The notes under the pieces were generated by a model, which saw nothing but the letters and a program-made list of their open reading frames with translations, was not told where the DNA came from and ran no database searches. From Gammaproteobacteria bacterium (GTDB lineage: Bacteria; Pseudomonadota; Gammaproteobacteria; 21-64-14), in NCBI GenBank assembly GCA_027013145.1, contig JALUXX010000011.1, forward strand, positions 124,001 through 188,000: a stretch of DNA of 64,000 nucleotides, written 5' to 3'. A program made the translations under genes and the position numbers. Of this stretch, positions 34,379 through 41,648 are shown piece by piece. Positions within the stretch are counted from its first letter, which is position 1. The number at the start of each line of letters is the position of its first letter.

Positions 34379-34966
34379 ATGGACCCGGGCGCACATCGAA
34401 GCCGGATACGGCGCCGGCGCCGAGACCTCGACGCGGCGAAGCGCGCCGCGTGCGCGGAACAGGTCGCGCGCCGGGTCGCCGGCAGCGGATGGTTCCGCCG
34501 CAGCCGGCGCGTGGCGGCCTACCTCGCGGTCGGCGGGGAACTCGATCCCGGGCCGTTGATCGAGCGGGCGTGGGCGCTCGGAAAGACCGTCTACCTGCCG
34601 GTGCTCGATCCGCTGCAGCCGCGGCTTTGGTTCGCGCGTTACCGGCCGGGCGATGCGCTTGCGTACAACCGATTCGGGATCCCGGAGCCGACCGCCGGGG
34701 ACCGCAGGCGGCTGCCGCCGTGGGCGCTCGATCTGGTTCTCGCGCCGCTGGTCGCATTCGATGCCGCCGGCACCCGCCTCGGAATGGGAGGCGGCTACTA
34801 CGACCGGACCTTCGGCTACCTGCGCGCGCGCAGGCGCTGGCGGAAACCGCACCTGGTCGGGCTGGCCTATGAATTCCAGCGCGTGCCCGAGCTTCCGAGG
34901 CGGCCCTGGGACGTCGCATTGGACGGATGCGCCACCGAGCACGCGCTGTATTGGTGGACCCCGTGA
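34379..34966 (+). CDS. 5-formyltetrahydrofolate cyclo-ligase
   Basis: This enzyme (YgfA/MTHFS) converts 5-formyl-THF to 5,10-methenyl-THF with ATP, recycling inhibitory folate. The 195-residue protein has the signature LGMGGGYYDRTFGYL and RFGIPEP, LDLVLAPLVAFDAAGTRLG, AYLAVGGELDPGPLIERAW. The start is the ATG after GGGGAGGGC; an in-frame GTG two codons earlier is equally spaced. The EVE-domain gene follows about 90 bases downstream. Confidence 0.93.
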   Translation: MDPGAHRSRIRRRRRDLDAAKRAACAEQVARRVAGSGWFRRSRRVAAYLAVGGELDPGPLIERAWALGKTVYLPVLDPLQPRLWFARYRPGDALAYNRFGIPEPTAGDRRRLPPWALDLVLAPLVAFDAAGTRLGMGGGYYDRTFGYLRARRRWRKPHLVGLAYEFQRVPELPRRPWDVALDGCATEHALYWWTP

Positions 34967-35054
34967 AGGCGCGGCGCACCGAAGCGGCGGTGCGGCCACG
35001 ACGGATAGTGCCGCCGCCGGCGCCCCCCCGGCGCGGCGGAGGACGAAGGTAGCG

Positions 35055-35516
35055 ATGCAGTACTGGCTGATGAAATCCGAACCGGCGACGTTCTCACTGG
35101 AGGACCTGCGCCGGGCCCCGCGAGGTACCGAGCCCTGGGACGGAGTGCGCAATTATCAGGCGCGCAACTTCATCCGCGACATGCGGCGCGGTGATCTGGC
35201 TTTCTTCTACCACTCCAACTGCCCGCAGCCGGCCGTCGTCGGCATCATGGAGATCGTGCGCGAGGCCTACCCCGACCACACCGCGCTGGATCCGAGCAGT
35301 GACCACTACGACCCCAAGGCCACGGCCGCAAACCCACGCTGGTACATGGTGGACGTGCGCTATCGCCGGGCCTTGCGCCGCCCGGTGACCCTGGAGGCAC
35401 TCAAGGACCGGCCGGAGCTGGCGGGCATGCCCCTCGTACGCCGCGGCAACCGCCTCTCGGTCATGCCGGTGACGCGGTCGCAGTGGGACTGCATCCTGCG
35501 GCTGGGCGGCGAGTAA
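35055..35516 (+). CDS. EVE-domain protein
   Basis: The 153-residue protein is a single EVE domain, a PUA-like fold related to YTH that recognises modified bases in DNA or RNA. Typical features are YWLMKSEPATFSLEDL at the start, WDGVRNYQARNFIRDMRRGDLAFFYHSNC, VVGIMEIVREAYPDHTALDP and the late MPVTRSQWDCIL. Such proteins are linked to restriction of modified DNA or RNA-quality roles, but no restriction genes adjoin it here. The next gene begins two bases after its stop. Confidence 0.92.
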   Translation: MQYWLMKSEPATFSLEDLRRAPRGTEPWDGVRNYQARNFIRDMRRGDLAFFYHSNCPQPAVVGIMEIVREAYPDHTALDPSSDHYDPKATAANPRWYMVDVRYRRALRRPVTLEALKDRPELAGMPLVRRGNRLSVMPVTRSQWDCILRLGGE

Positions 35517-35517
35517 G

Positions 35518-36210
35518 GTGGTGCGAGTCTATCATTTCCGCTGGGTACCCGAGGCGCAGCGGCTGCGCCTGGCGCTGGCGGGCAAGGGTATCGAATGGGA
35601 AGATCACCCCCTCGACTATCAGGACGACGCCACCTTCTTCGAGCTCGGGATCGCACGCCGGGTCCCGGCGCTGCAGATCGGTGCCGACTCCGGACCGCTT
35701 ACCGATGTGAACGAGATTCTGTGGCGGATCGACGAATGGTTCCCCGACACCCCGCCGCTGGTGACCGGTCGCCTCGCCGAAGACGCGTGGCGCGCGCTGT
35801 TGGACTGGCGGTCACGCGCCGACGCGATCCTGCAGCGCCTCTACGCCCCGCTCGCCCCGGCCTGGCGGGGCTTGGGCGACGACCCTGCCGCCCTGGCCGC
35901 CTACCGCTCCGAGGTCGAGGGGCGCTTCGGCGCGAGTCTCGAGGCGCTGGCCAACGACCGCTACGCCGGCTACGCGCAGTTCGCGCGCATGAGCCGCCTG
36001 CCGCAACTGGCCGCGATGCTGGCGCGCGAACGCTTCTATGCGGGGCGCCCGAGCATCGCCGACGCCGTGCTCTGCGCGGACCTTTTCCCCCTGCAGTTCC
36101 TGGACGGCGTCGCCCTTCCGATCGACCTCCTCTACTACCTCGAGCGCGTCACGGAATCCTTCGGGCTCGATCTGCGCCAGGGCCTGCTCTCCGGGGAGAC
36201 GGGCCCGTAG
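35518..36210 (+). CDS. Glutathione S-transferase family protein
   Basis: The 230-residue protein has an N-terminal thioredoxin-like half (VYHFRWVPEAQRLRLALAGKGIEWEDHPLDYQDDATFFELGIARRVPALQIG). A helical C-terminal half with AEDAWRALLDWR and FYAGRPSIADAVLCADLFPLQFLDG follows, where the N-capping S/T-x-x-D motif (SIAD) is clear. The usual catalytic Tyr/Ser/Cys position is not obvious. It starts with one of two adjacent GTG codons and is closely packed after the EVE gene, suggesting cotranscription. Confidence 0.82.
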   Translation: MVRVYHFRWVPEAQRLRLALAGKGIEWEDHPLDYQDDATFFELGIARRVPALQIGADSGPLTDVNEILWRIDEWFPDTPPLVTGRLAEDAWRALLDWRSRADAILQRLYAPLAPAWRGLGDDPAALAAYRSEVEGRFGASLEALANDRYAGYAQFARMSRLPQLAAMLARERFYAGRPSIADAVLCADLFPLQFLDGVALPIDLLYYLERVTESFGLDLRQGLLSGETGP

Positions 36211-36270
36211 CACCCACGGGACCGGCGGCTGCGGCGTAGCGGAACGACCACAAATGCGGAGGCATGAGCA

Positions 36271-36600
36271 ATGACCCTGACCGAACTCCTGGAGTTTCTC
36301 GACCGCAACACCGGCTGCGGCCTCTGCGACGGCAGTCCCGCAGAGAGCGTGGCCAAGGCCCTCGGCGCCACCCATCGCGATCCCTTGATGGGCGAAGTGA
36401 TCGCGGCCCTCGCCGCACACGCCGGCGGCGGCGCGGACGGCGTGGTGGAGCGCGCCGAGATGGTGAAGGCGCTGGGTCCGATACGCCTGAAGTACATGGC
36501 CGACGACGCGCCGGTCGACGCGTTCCGCACCGTGCAACAACTGGTCGACGCGATCGACGCCGCGTTCGACGAGGAGGCATTGCGGGCGCGAGGGAAGTGA
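36271..36600 (+). CDS. Conserved-looking small protein of unknown function, 109 aa
   Basis: I do not recognise this family. The protein is soluble and helix-rich, with no signal peptide or membrane segment. It has one CGLC pair (NTGCGLCDGSPAESVAKALGATHRDPLMGEVIAALAAHAGGG) and a helical C-terminus (RTVQQLVDAIDAAFDEEALRARGK). Codon use and GC content match the neighbours. It lies 60 bases after the GST gene in the same direction, so it may be the last gene of the EVE-GST group. Confidence 0.65.
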   Translation: MTLTELLEFLDRNTGCGLCDGSPAESVAKALGATHRDPLMGEVIAALAAHAGGGADGVVERAEMVKALGPIRLKYMADDAPVDAFRTVQQLVDAIDAAFDEEALRARGK

Positions 36601-36717
36601 GCGCGCGCAACCCGGCTATCGTCGACCGACCACAGGAGGGTGGCGCGACGGATCGTCGGCGCCGGGTCGGCGCCCGCGCCCATATCAAAAATCACTAGCA
36701 TTTTGAAGCGGGTTGTA

Positions 36718-36723
36718 TATACT
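36718..36723 (+). promoter_or_regulatory. Probable -10 element of the H1-like gene
   Basis: TATACT (within TTGTATATACT) lies in an AT-rich patch 38 bases before the start codon. The -35 is weak (TAGCAT at 16 bases). The transcript leader would include the start-codon hairpin. Confidence 0.4.
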
Positions 36724-36739
36724 CGGGAGCGGGCAACTG

Positions 36740-36762
36740 ATAGTAACTCGGGAGGTTACTAT
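36740..36762 (+). promoter_or_regulatory. Hairpin presenting the ribosome site and start codon of the H1-like gene
   Basis: ATAGTAAC and GTTACTAT are perfect inverted repeats around the 7-base loop TCGGGAG. The loop carries most of the Shine-Dalgarno sequence GGGAGG, and the downstream arm includes the A and U of the start codon. In RNA this could gate translation; as DNA it is a 23-bp dyad that could bind a regulator. Confidence 0.6.
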
Positions 36763-36997
36763 GGCAAAGAAGAGAGCGACAGCGAAACGGAAGACGAAGA
36801 AGAAGGCCGCGACCAAGAGAAAGGTCGCGAAGAAGAAGACGGCAAAGAAGAAGACTGCGAAGCGCAAGACGGCAAAGCGCAAGACGGCAAAGAAGAAGAC
36901 CACTGCCAAGAGGAAGACCGCGAAGAAGAAGACGGCAAAGCGCAAGACCGCAAAGCGCAAGACCGCGAAGAAGAAGACCGCGAAGAAGAAGAGATAG
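36761..36997 (+). CDS. Histone H1-like lysine-rich repeat protein (AlgP-type tail)
   Basis: The 78-residue protein is almost entirely KTAKKK/KTAKRK repeats (MAKKRATAKRKTKKKAATKR then about a dozen units), like the C-terminal tails of histone H1, AlgP and bacterial H1-like proteins. It should be unfolded, very basic and DNA- or RNA-binding, affecting nucleoid compaction or gene expression. The repetitive A-rich codons (AAG, ACG, GCA) make it low-GC compared with its surroundings. The start is the ATG after GGGAGG; the track's upstream ATG lies before the promoter-proximal hairpin. Repeat number may vary between strains. Confidence 0.8.
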   Translation: MAKKRATAKRKTKKKAATKRKVAKKKTAKKKTAKRKTAKRKTAKKKTTAKRKTAKKKTAKRKTAKRKTAKKKTAKKKR

Positions 36998-37065
36998 CGG
37001 TCGCCGCGAAGCGGTCCCCCGCCGCGCGCTCGATACGGTGGCGGGACGCTTGCAGCAACCAATCG

Positions 37066-37094
37066 AAAGGCCCGCGAAATGCGGGCCTTTTTTA
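37066..37094 (+). terminator. Intrinsic terminator of the H1-like gene
   Basis: AAAGGCCCGC and GCGGGCCTTT form a 10-bp stem with loop GAAAT, followed by TTTTTTATT on the plus strand. It lies between the H1-like gene and the convergent ilvA. Confidence 0.85.
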
Positions 37095-37105
37095 TTAAAA
37101 AACAA

Positions 37106-38644
37106 TTAGATATTCGCTTGCGGCGGCGCCAGGAAGAGTTCGTAGACGGGGTTGTCGCTCTCTTCGCGATAGGGGTAACCGACGCCCTCGAGGAACTCCA
37201 CGAAGCGTTCGCGATCCGCACTCGGCACCTGGATTCCGACCAGGACGCGGCCGTAATCGGCGCCGTGGTTGCGGTAGTGAAACATGCTGATGTTCCAACG
37301 ATGGCCGATGCGCGTGAGGAAACGCAGCAGGGCCCCCGGTCGTTCCGGAAACTCGAAGCGGTAGATGCGCTCGTCGCGAATCTCCGGTGCATGCCCGCCG
37401 ACCATGTAGCGGACGTGGAGCTTGGCGGTCTCGTTCTCGCTCAGGTCGGTGACGGGGTAGCCCCGGGCCCGGAGCCCGGCGATCAGCCGCTCACGCCCCT
37501 CGTCGCCGTCGTCCAGCTTGACCCCCGCGAACACCCGGGCGGCGGCCGGGTCGGCGTAACGGTAGTTGAACTCCGTGATGCTGCGGTGGCCGATGGCGCG
37601 GCAGAAGGCCCGGAAACTGCCGGGGCGCTCGGGGATCGTCACCGCCAGCAGGGCCTCGCGCCGCTCACCGAGTTCGGCCCGCTCGGCGACGTGGCGCAGT
37701 CCGTCGAAGTTGATGTTGGCGCCGCTGTTGATCGCCACCAGGGACGCATCCCGCAGGCCGGTGCGCTCGACGTAGCGCTTGATCCCGGCTACCGCCAGCG
37801 CACCGGCCGGTTCGACGATCGAACGCGTATCGTCGAATACGTCCTTGATGGCCGCGCAGATCTCGTCCGAGGTGGTCAGCACCACCTCGTCGACGAGGCG
37901 GCGGGCGATGCGGAACGGTTCACGGCCCACTTGGCGCACGGCCACGCCGTCGGCGAAGATGCCGACCTGTTTCAGGGCCACCCGCCGGCCGCGCTCCAGC
38001 GCCCGGTGCAGGGTCGGCGCGTCGTCGGGCTCGACGCCGATCACCCGGGTCTCCGGTCGCAGGGCCTTCACGTAGGCCGCGATGCCCGCGATCAGCCCCC
38101 CGCCGCCCACGGGCACGAAGATCGCGTGGAGTGCGCCGGAATGCTGACGCAGGACCTCCATGGCGACGGTACCCTGTCCGGCGATGACCTCGGGGTCGTC
38201 GTAGGGGTGAATGAAGGTCATGCCCCGCTCGCGGGCCAGCCCCACGGCGTGACGGTACGCCTCGTCATAGGTGTCGCCGTGCAACACGGTGCGCGCGCCG
38301 CGGGCACGCACCGCTTCGACCTTGATCGACGGGGTCGTGCGCGGCATGACGATCAGCGCCCGCAATCCCAGGCGTTGCGCCGCGAGCGCGACCCCCTGGG
38401 CGTGATTGCCGGCGGAGGCGGCGACGACGCCGTGCGCGGCGGACTCGGGCGCGAGGCGCGCCATCTTGTTGTAGGCGCCCCGCAGCTTGAACGAGAACAC
38501 CGGCTGGAGATCCTCGCGTTTGAGGAGCACGCGGTTGCCGAGTCGGGCGGAGAGCAGGGGTGCTTCGCTCAGCGGCGTCTCGACGGCGACATCGTAGACC
38601 CGCGCGTTCAGGATCCGCTCGAGGTAGTTTCGGGGCATCGGCAT
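37106..38644 (-). CDS. ilvA: Threonine ammonia-lyase, biosynthetic
   Basis: IlvA deaminates threonine to 2-oxobutanoate, the first step of isoleucine synthesis, and is feedback-inhibited by isoleucine. The 512-residue protein has the PLP domain with Lys in VFSFKLRGAYNKM, SAGNHAQGVALAA and the glycine loop VGGGGLIAGIAAYVK. Two C-terminal ACT-like regulatory domains follow (ALLAVTIPERPGSFRAFCRAIG and RIYRFEFPERPGALLRFLTRIG). The length identifies the biosynthetic, not catabolic, form. It is divergent from rpiA, a common gammaproteobacterial arrangement. Two adjacent Met codons are possible starts. Confidence 0.96.
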   Translation of the reverse strand: MPMPRNYLERILNARVYDVAVETPLSEAPLLSARLGNRVLLKREDLQPVFSFKLRGAYNKMARLAPESAAHGVVAASAGNHAQGVALAAQRLGLRALIVMPRTTPSIKVEAVRARGARTVLHGDTYDEAYRHAVGLARERGMTFIHPYDDPEVIAGQGTVAMEVLRQHSGALHAIFVPVGGGGLIAGIAAYVKALRPETRVIGVEPDDAPTLHRALERGRRVALKQVGIFADGVAVRQVGREPFRIARRLVDEVVLTTSDEICAAIKDVFDDTRSIVEPAGALAVAGIKRYVERTGLRDASLVAINSGANINFDGLRHVAERAELGERREALLAVTIPERPGSFRAFCRAIGHRSITEFNYRYADPAAARVFAGVKLDDGDEGRERLIAGLRARGYPVTDLSENETAKLHVRYMVGGHAPEIRDERIYRFEFPERPGALLRFLTRIGHRWNISMFHYRNHGADYGRVLVGIQVPSADRERFVEFLEGVGYPYREESDNPVYELFLAPPQANI

Positions 38645-38791
38645 ACGTTATCAGGGGGAGAAGACGCGCGCCATATGGGCGCGGGGGGGGAGCGCCCGGC
38701 GTTCGTTTCCGGTGCGGGCGGTCGCAACGCGCACCGGCCTGCGAAGCCGCAGGGGATGTTCAGACGCAGGAACCCGTCCCCCGGGGTCGGG

Positions 38792-38820
38792 TTTGCAGCG
38801 CGGGCGGCGCGGGTTATGAT
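38792..38820 (+). promoter_or_regulatory. Probable rpiA promoter
   Basis: TTTGCA and TATGAT are separated by 17 bases, with the -10 ending 46 bases before the rpiA ATG. It lies in the divergent region shared with ilvA. Confidence 0.6.
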
Positions 38821-38866
38821 CGGGGGCGCCAAGGGCGCCGCGTAAGAGGGCGTCGCGGGAGACACG

Positions 38867-39523
38867 ATGGGCGACACCGATCAGAAGCAACGCGCGGCCG
38901 AGGCCGCGCTCGAGCAGGTCGAGGCGGGCACCGTGATCGGAGTCGGCACCGGGTCGACCGCCGATTTCTTCATCGATGCACTGGCGCGGATCAAATCCAA
39001 GATCGACGGTGCGGTGGCGAGTTCGGAGGCGTCGGCGCAGCGCCTGCGCGGGCACGGAATCCCGGTGCTGGATCTCAACGATGTCGGCGAACTGCCCCTG
39101 TATGTGGACGGCGCCGACGAGGCCAACCGCCACCTGCAACTCATCAAGGGCGGGGGCGGGGCGCTCACGCGCGAGAAGATCGTCGCCGCGGCGAGCCGGC
39201 GTTTCGTATGCATCGCCCACGAGGCCAAGCTGGTGGACGTGCTCGGCGCCTTCCCGCTCCCGGTCGAAGTCATTCCGATGGCGCGCAGCTACGTGGCGCG
39301 CGAGCTGGTCCGGCGCGGCGGACAGCCGGTGCTGCGCGAGGGCTTCGTGACCGACAACGGGAACGCGATCCTGGATGTGCGCGGGTTGCGGATCGCCGAG
39401 CCCGCGAAGCTGGAAGCCGACCTGAACAACATCCCCGGCGTCGTCACCAACGGGATCTTCGCGCTGCGCCCGGCGGACCTGCTGATCCTCGGCACCGCCG
39501 ACGGGACGCGCACGCTCGACTGA
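38867..39523 (+). CDS. rpiA: Ribose-5-phosphate isomerase A
   Basis: RpiA interconverts ribose 5-phosphate and ribulose 5-phosphate in the pentose phosphate pathway. The 218-residue protein shows [15 protein letters not shown] (phosphate loop), YVDGADEAN with the catalytic aspartates, and [19 protein letters not shown] with the catalytic Lys and Glu. Its length is standard. A DUF2905 gene follows about 30 bases later. Confidence 0.96.
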   Translation: MGDTDQKQRAAEAALEQVEAGTVIGVGTGSTADFFIDALARIKSKIDGAVASSEASAQRLRGHGIPVLDLNDVGELPLYVDGADEANRHLQLIKGGGGALTREKIVAAASRRFVCIAHEAKLVDVLGAFPLPVEVIPMARSYVARELVRRGGQPVLREGFVTDNGNAILDVRGLRIAEPAKLEADLNNIPGVVTNGIFALRPADLLILGTADGTRTLD

Positions 39524-39554
39524 GGAGTCCGCCGCAGGGCGGGGGAGGAGACGA

Positions 39555-39755
39555 ATCGCCAGGGCGCTCGTCATCCTCGGTGCGGTACTGGTCGCGATCG
39601 GCCTGCTCTGGCCGTGGCTCGCGCGCCTCGGCCTCGGCCGCCTGCCGGGCGATTTCGTGTTCGGCAGGGGAAACTTCCGCGTCTATTTCCCGCTCACCAC
39701 CTCGATCATCGTCAGCCTGGTCTTGACGTTCATCCTCTGGCTGTTTCGCCGCTGA
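39555..39755 (+). CDS. DUF2905 small membrane protein, apparent ATC start codon
   Basis: This frame was absent from the ORF track because it lacks ATG, GTG or TTG. From ATC it reads (I/M)[65 protein letters not shown], a full-length DUF2905 protein of 66 residues with two membrane segments and the conserved RLPGD and YFPLTTS motifs. GGGGGAGGAG lies at ribosome-site distance from the ATC. Upstream in frame there is no start codon back to the rpiA stop. Either AUC initiates (as rare AUU/AUC starts do) or the start has recently been lost. The function of DUF2905 is unknown. Confidence 0.75.
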   Translation: MARALVILGAVLVAIGLLWPWLARLGLGRLPGDFVFGRGNFRVYFPLTTSIIVSLVLTFILWLFRR

Positions 39756-39838
39756 CCCGAACGACGTCGGTCCGCCGACGACGCCCCGCATTGCGATTTC
39801 CGTCCGGGGGCCGGGCGACCTTCGAAAAGGACAAAGGC

Positions 39839-39904
39839 GCCACGGAATCCACCGAATCCACGGACCGGTTTGATTCATTCCGTATGTTCCGTGGATTCCG
39901 TGGC
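39839..39904. repeat. Long imperfect dyad of CCACGGAATCC-type units
   Basis: GCCACGGAATCCACCGAA is inversely repeated as TTCCGTGGATTCCGTGGC (17 of 18 positions match), separated by 30 bases that contain further CCACGGA/TTCCGT copies. The spurious translations SVDSVDSVA and FRGFRGLF from such sequence are familiar from other genomes. It lies just before the REP cluster. Confidence 0.65.
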
Positions 39905-39920
39905 CTATTCCTACAGCGTC

Positions 39921-39942
39921 GGCCGGGCAAGCCCGGCCCTAC
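39921..39942 (-). repeat. REP-like palindrome 1 (inverted)
   Basis: Read on the minus strand it begins GTAGGG and forms the palindrome GGCCGGGCTTGCCCGGCC. The GTAG head and GGGC...GCCC stem match the REP class associated with RAYT-type transposases. It is the first of four such palindromes in this gap. Confidence 0.65.
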
Positions 39943-39971
39943 CCCCATCCCCCACGCCGATCCCGACACCC

Positions 39972-39993
39972 GTAGGGCGGGCCTCGGCCCGCC
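39972..39993 (+). repeat. REP-like palindrome 2
   Basis: GTAG is followed by the stem GGCGGGCC-TC-GGCCCGCC. It is oriented opposite to palindrome 1, so the pair forms a BIME-like unit with the shared spacer ACCCCCAT...CACCC. Confidence 0.7.
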
Positions 39994-40041
39994 GGCGACA
40001 CCTGATCGAAACGACATCACGCCGCCCCACGTCGTCGGCCG

Positions 40042-40066
40042 GTAGGTCGGGCAAGCCCGACCCTAC
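40042..40066. repeat. REP-like palindrome 3 (GTAG head at both ends)
   Basis: GTAGGTCGGGC-AA-GCCCGACCCTAC is nearly symmetric over its full length and carries a GTAG head in both orientations. It corresponds to palindrome 1 of the first unit. Confidence 0.65.
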
Positions 40067-40093
40067 GGTACCCCCATGCCGACCCGGGCGCCC

Positions 40094-40115
40094 GTAGGGC
40101 GGGGCTCGCCCCGCC
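40094..40115 (+). repeat. REP-like palindrome 4
   Basis: GTAG is followed by GGCGGGGC-TC-GCCCCGCC. With palindrome 3 it repeats the arrangement of palindromes 1 and 2, including a CCCCCAT spacer. The unit is therefore duplicated in tandem. Confidence 0.7.
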
Positions 40116-40134
40116 GACGACGCCGGGGTCGCAG

Positions 40135-40164
40135 AAAAAAGAACGGGGCCCGAAGGCCCCGTTC
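40135..40164 (-). terminator. Intrinsic terminator of the porin gene
   Basis: On the minus strand GAACGGGGCC and GGCCCCGTTC form a 10-bp stem capped by the stable loop TTCG and followed by TTTTTT. It lies about 25 bases after the porin stop codon. Confidence 0.9.
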
Positions 40165-40187
40165 GTTCTTCGCGACCCGCGCCCGGA

Positions 40188-41342
40188 TCAGAAGCTGTGG
40201 CTCATTCCGATCGTGAGCACATCCTGGTGCTTGAAGCCGATCGCCTCGGTGTTGGCCGCGACGCGCGCCCACCCGCCGTACACATAGGTCCGGCGGCTGA
40301 AGGCGTACTTGCCGGCGACGAGATAGGCGGTCTGGTCGTTCATGCCGACCGCGACGCCCTTCACGTTGGTGGTCGAGTGCGACAGACCGCCCTGGCCGTA
40401 CTCGGCGATGAGCATCGCGCGCCCCATCTTGTAGGAGCCGCCGAGGAACCAGGTGTTGGCGCCGCCGGCGTTGGCGTTCACCTGCGTGTAGCCGTTGGTG
40501 CCGCCGAAGCTGCGGGTGATCAGGCCGTTGTCCTTCTCGAACTGGCCGAACAGCGCGGCGCCGGCATAGCTGAACTTGCCGCCGATCTTCCACGCCGAAT
40601 CGTTGCCGCCGTGATTGTTGGTGATATAGCTGGCGAAGCCGAGGATCGGGCCCTGGTGGTACACGAGCGCGACGCTGTACGGGTTCTGGCCGGAGTTCAC
40701 GGTGTTCGAGTGCATCGTGTAGGTGCCGATCACCTTGGCACCCATGATCGACGGAGAGTCGTAGCGGATGGTGCGGTTGGCGCGGCCCTGTCCGTCCTCA
40801 CCGGCGCCCTTCTGCAGGGGCGACTCGAGCCCGAGGTTGCGCGCCTGCAGCGAGGTACGCCACAGCGGATCGACCATCTTGCCGGTCTGCTTGTACGAGG
40901 TCGTGACGGTGCCGAAGCGGATCGTGCCCATGCCGGGGCTCTGCAGGCCGAGCCACATGTCGCGGCCCTTCCACACGTCCTTGGAACCGCCGCCGTTGCC
41001 GATGTAGCCGCCCGCCGTCGCCGAGCTGCCACCGCCGGCGACCGTCGGATCGAGCTGCCACTCCAACTGATAGATGGCCTTCAGTCCGCCGCCGAGCGCC
41101 TCGGAGCCCTTCACGCCGACCGCAGTCTGGTTGCTGTCGAGGTCGATGTTGTGGCCGCGGTTAACGGTCGCGCCGCGGAACTTCACCTTGCTGCCCGAAA
41201 AGTTCTGAGACGAGGTCTGGGTATCCCACGCATCGGCGCTGAGATTGATTTTCCCATAGACCACGGTTGCCGCATGCGCGGCGCCGAGCGGCGCCGCGGC
41301 GGCCGCAGCCACCGACACCGCGAGCAGGAGCTTCTTGTTCAT
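40188..41342 (-). CDS. Outer-membrane porin (Gram-negative porin, Porin_4 type)
   Basis: The 384-residue protein has a signal peptide (MNKKLLLAVSVAAAAAAPLGAAHA, cleavage before ATVVYG). It starts with strand VVYGKINLSADA and has many alternating beta-strands and GLKAIYQLEWQLD, RDMWLGLQSPGMGTIRFGTVTTSYKQTG typical of trimeric general porins. The C-terminus MSHSF ends in Phe as needed for BAM assembly. It has its own promoter and terminator and is likely highly expressed. The substrate range is not predictable. Confidence 0.92.
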   Translation of the reverse strand: MNKKLLLAVSVAAAAAAPLGAAHAATVVYGKINLSADAWDTQTSSQNFSGSKVKFRGATVNRGHNIDLDSNQTAVGVKGSEALGGGLKAIYQLEWQLDPTVAGGGSSATAGGYIGNGGGSKDVWKGRDMWLGLQSPGMGTIRFGTVTTSYKQTGKMVDPLWRTSLQARNLGLESPLQKGAGEDGQGRANRTIRYDSPSIMGAKVIGTYTMHSNTVNSGQNPYSVALVYHQGPILGFASYITNNHGGNDSAWKIGGKFSYAGAALFGQFEKDNGLITRSFGGTNGYTQVNANAGGANTWFLGGSYKMGRAMLIAEYGQGGLSHSTTNVKGVAVGMNDQTAYLVAGKYAFSRRTYVYGGWARVAANTEAIGFKHQDVLTIGMSHSF

Positions 41343-41388
41343 CGGATGATCTCCCTCTCCAGGATTACTAAGTGGTTGGACGCCGATT

Positions 41389-41417
41389 ACTGTACGAATC
41401 CATGCACTAAAATGCAA
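41389..41417 (-). promoter_or_regulatory. Porin promoter
   Basis: On the minus strand TTGCAT and TACAGT are 17 bases apart in an AT-rich patch, giving a leader of about 40 bases before the porin ATG. The downstream GGGAG ribosome site is clear. Confidence 0.6.
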
Positions 41418-41530
41418 CATTTTTCTAGGAGCTAGCGACTCTCTTTCAAGTGATGCAGGAATACCGGGGCGCGCCGGCTCGGGGGTCGGAACGGCCCCGC
41501 ACCCACCGCCGGGGGCGGCGGGCGGGAATT

Positions 41531-41604
41531 TGGCTGGGGGACTAGGATTCGAACCTAGGTTGACGGAGTCAGAGTCCGCTGTCCTACCACTAGACGATCC
41601 CCCA
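41531..41604 (-). tRNA. tRNA-Gln (anticodon CTG)
   Basis: The 74-base minus-strand sequence folds as a full cloverleaf. The acceptor TGGGGGA pairs with TCCCCCA. The D-arm has AGTGGTAGGA. The anticodon stem GCGGA/TCCGT has loop CTCTGAC (anticodon CTG, reading CAG), and the T-arm has GGTTCGAATCC. CCA is encoded. It lies 44 bases downstream of rpsI in the same direction and is probably processed from the rplM-rpsI transcript. Confidence 0.96.
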
Positions 41605-41648
41605 GTGAAGGGTCGCCGCCCGACCCCCCCGCAAGGGGCCGGGGAGGC

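Noticed and set aside
36759-37058. Serine/leucine-rich antisense ORFs opposite the H1-like gene
   Set aside because: They are complements of lysine codon repeats (CTT, TCT) with no independent signals; the plus strand has a ribosome site and terminator.
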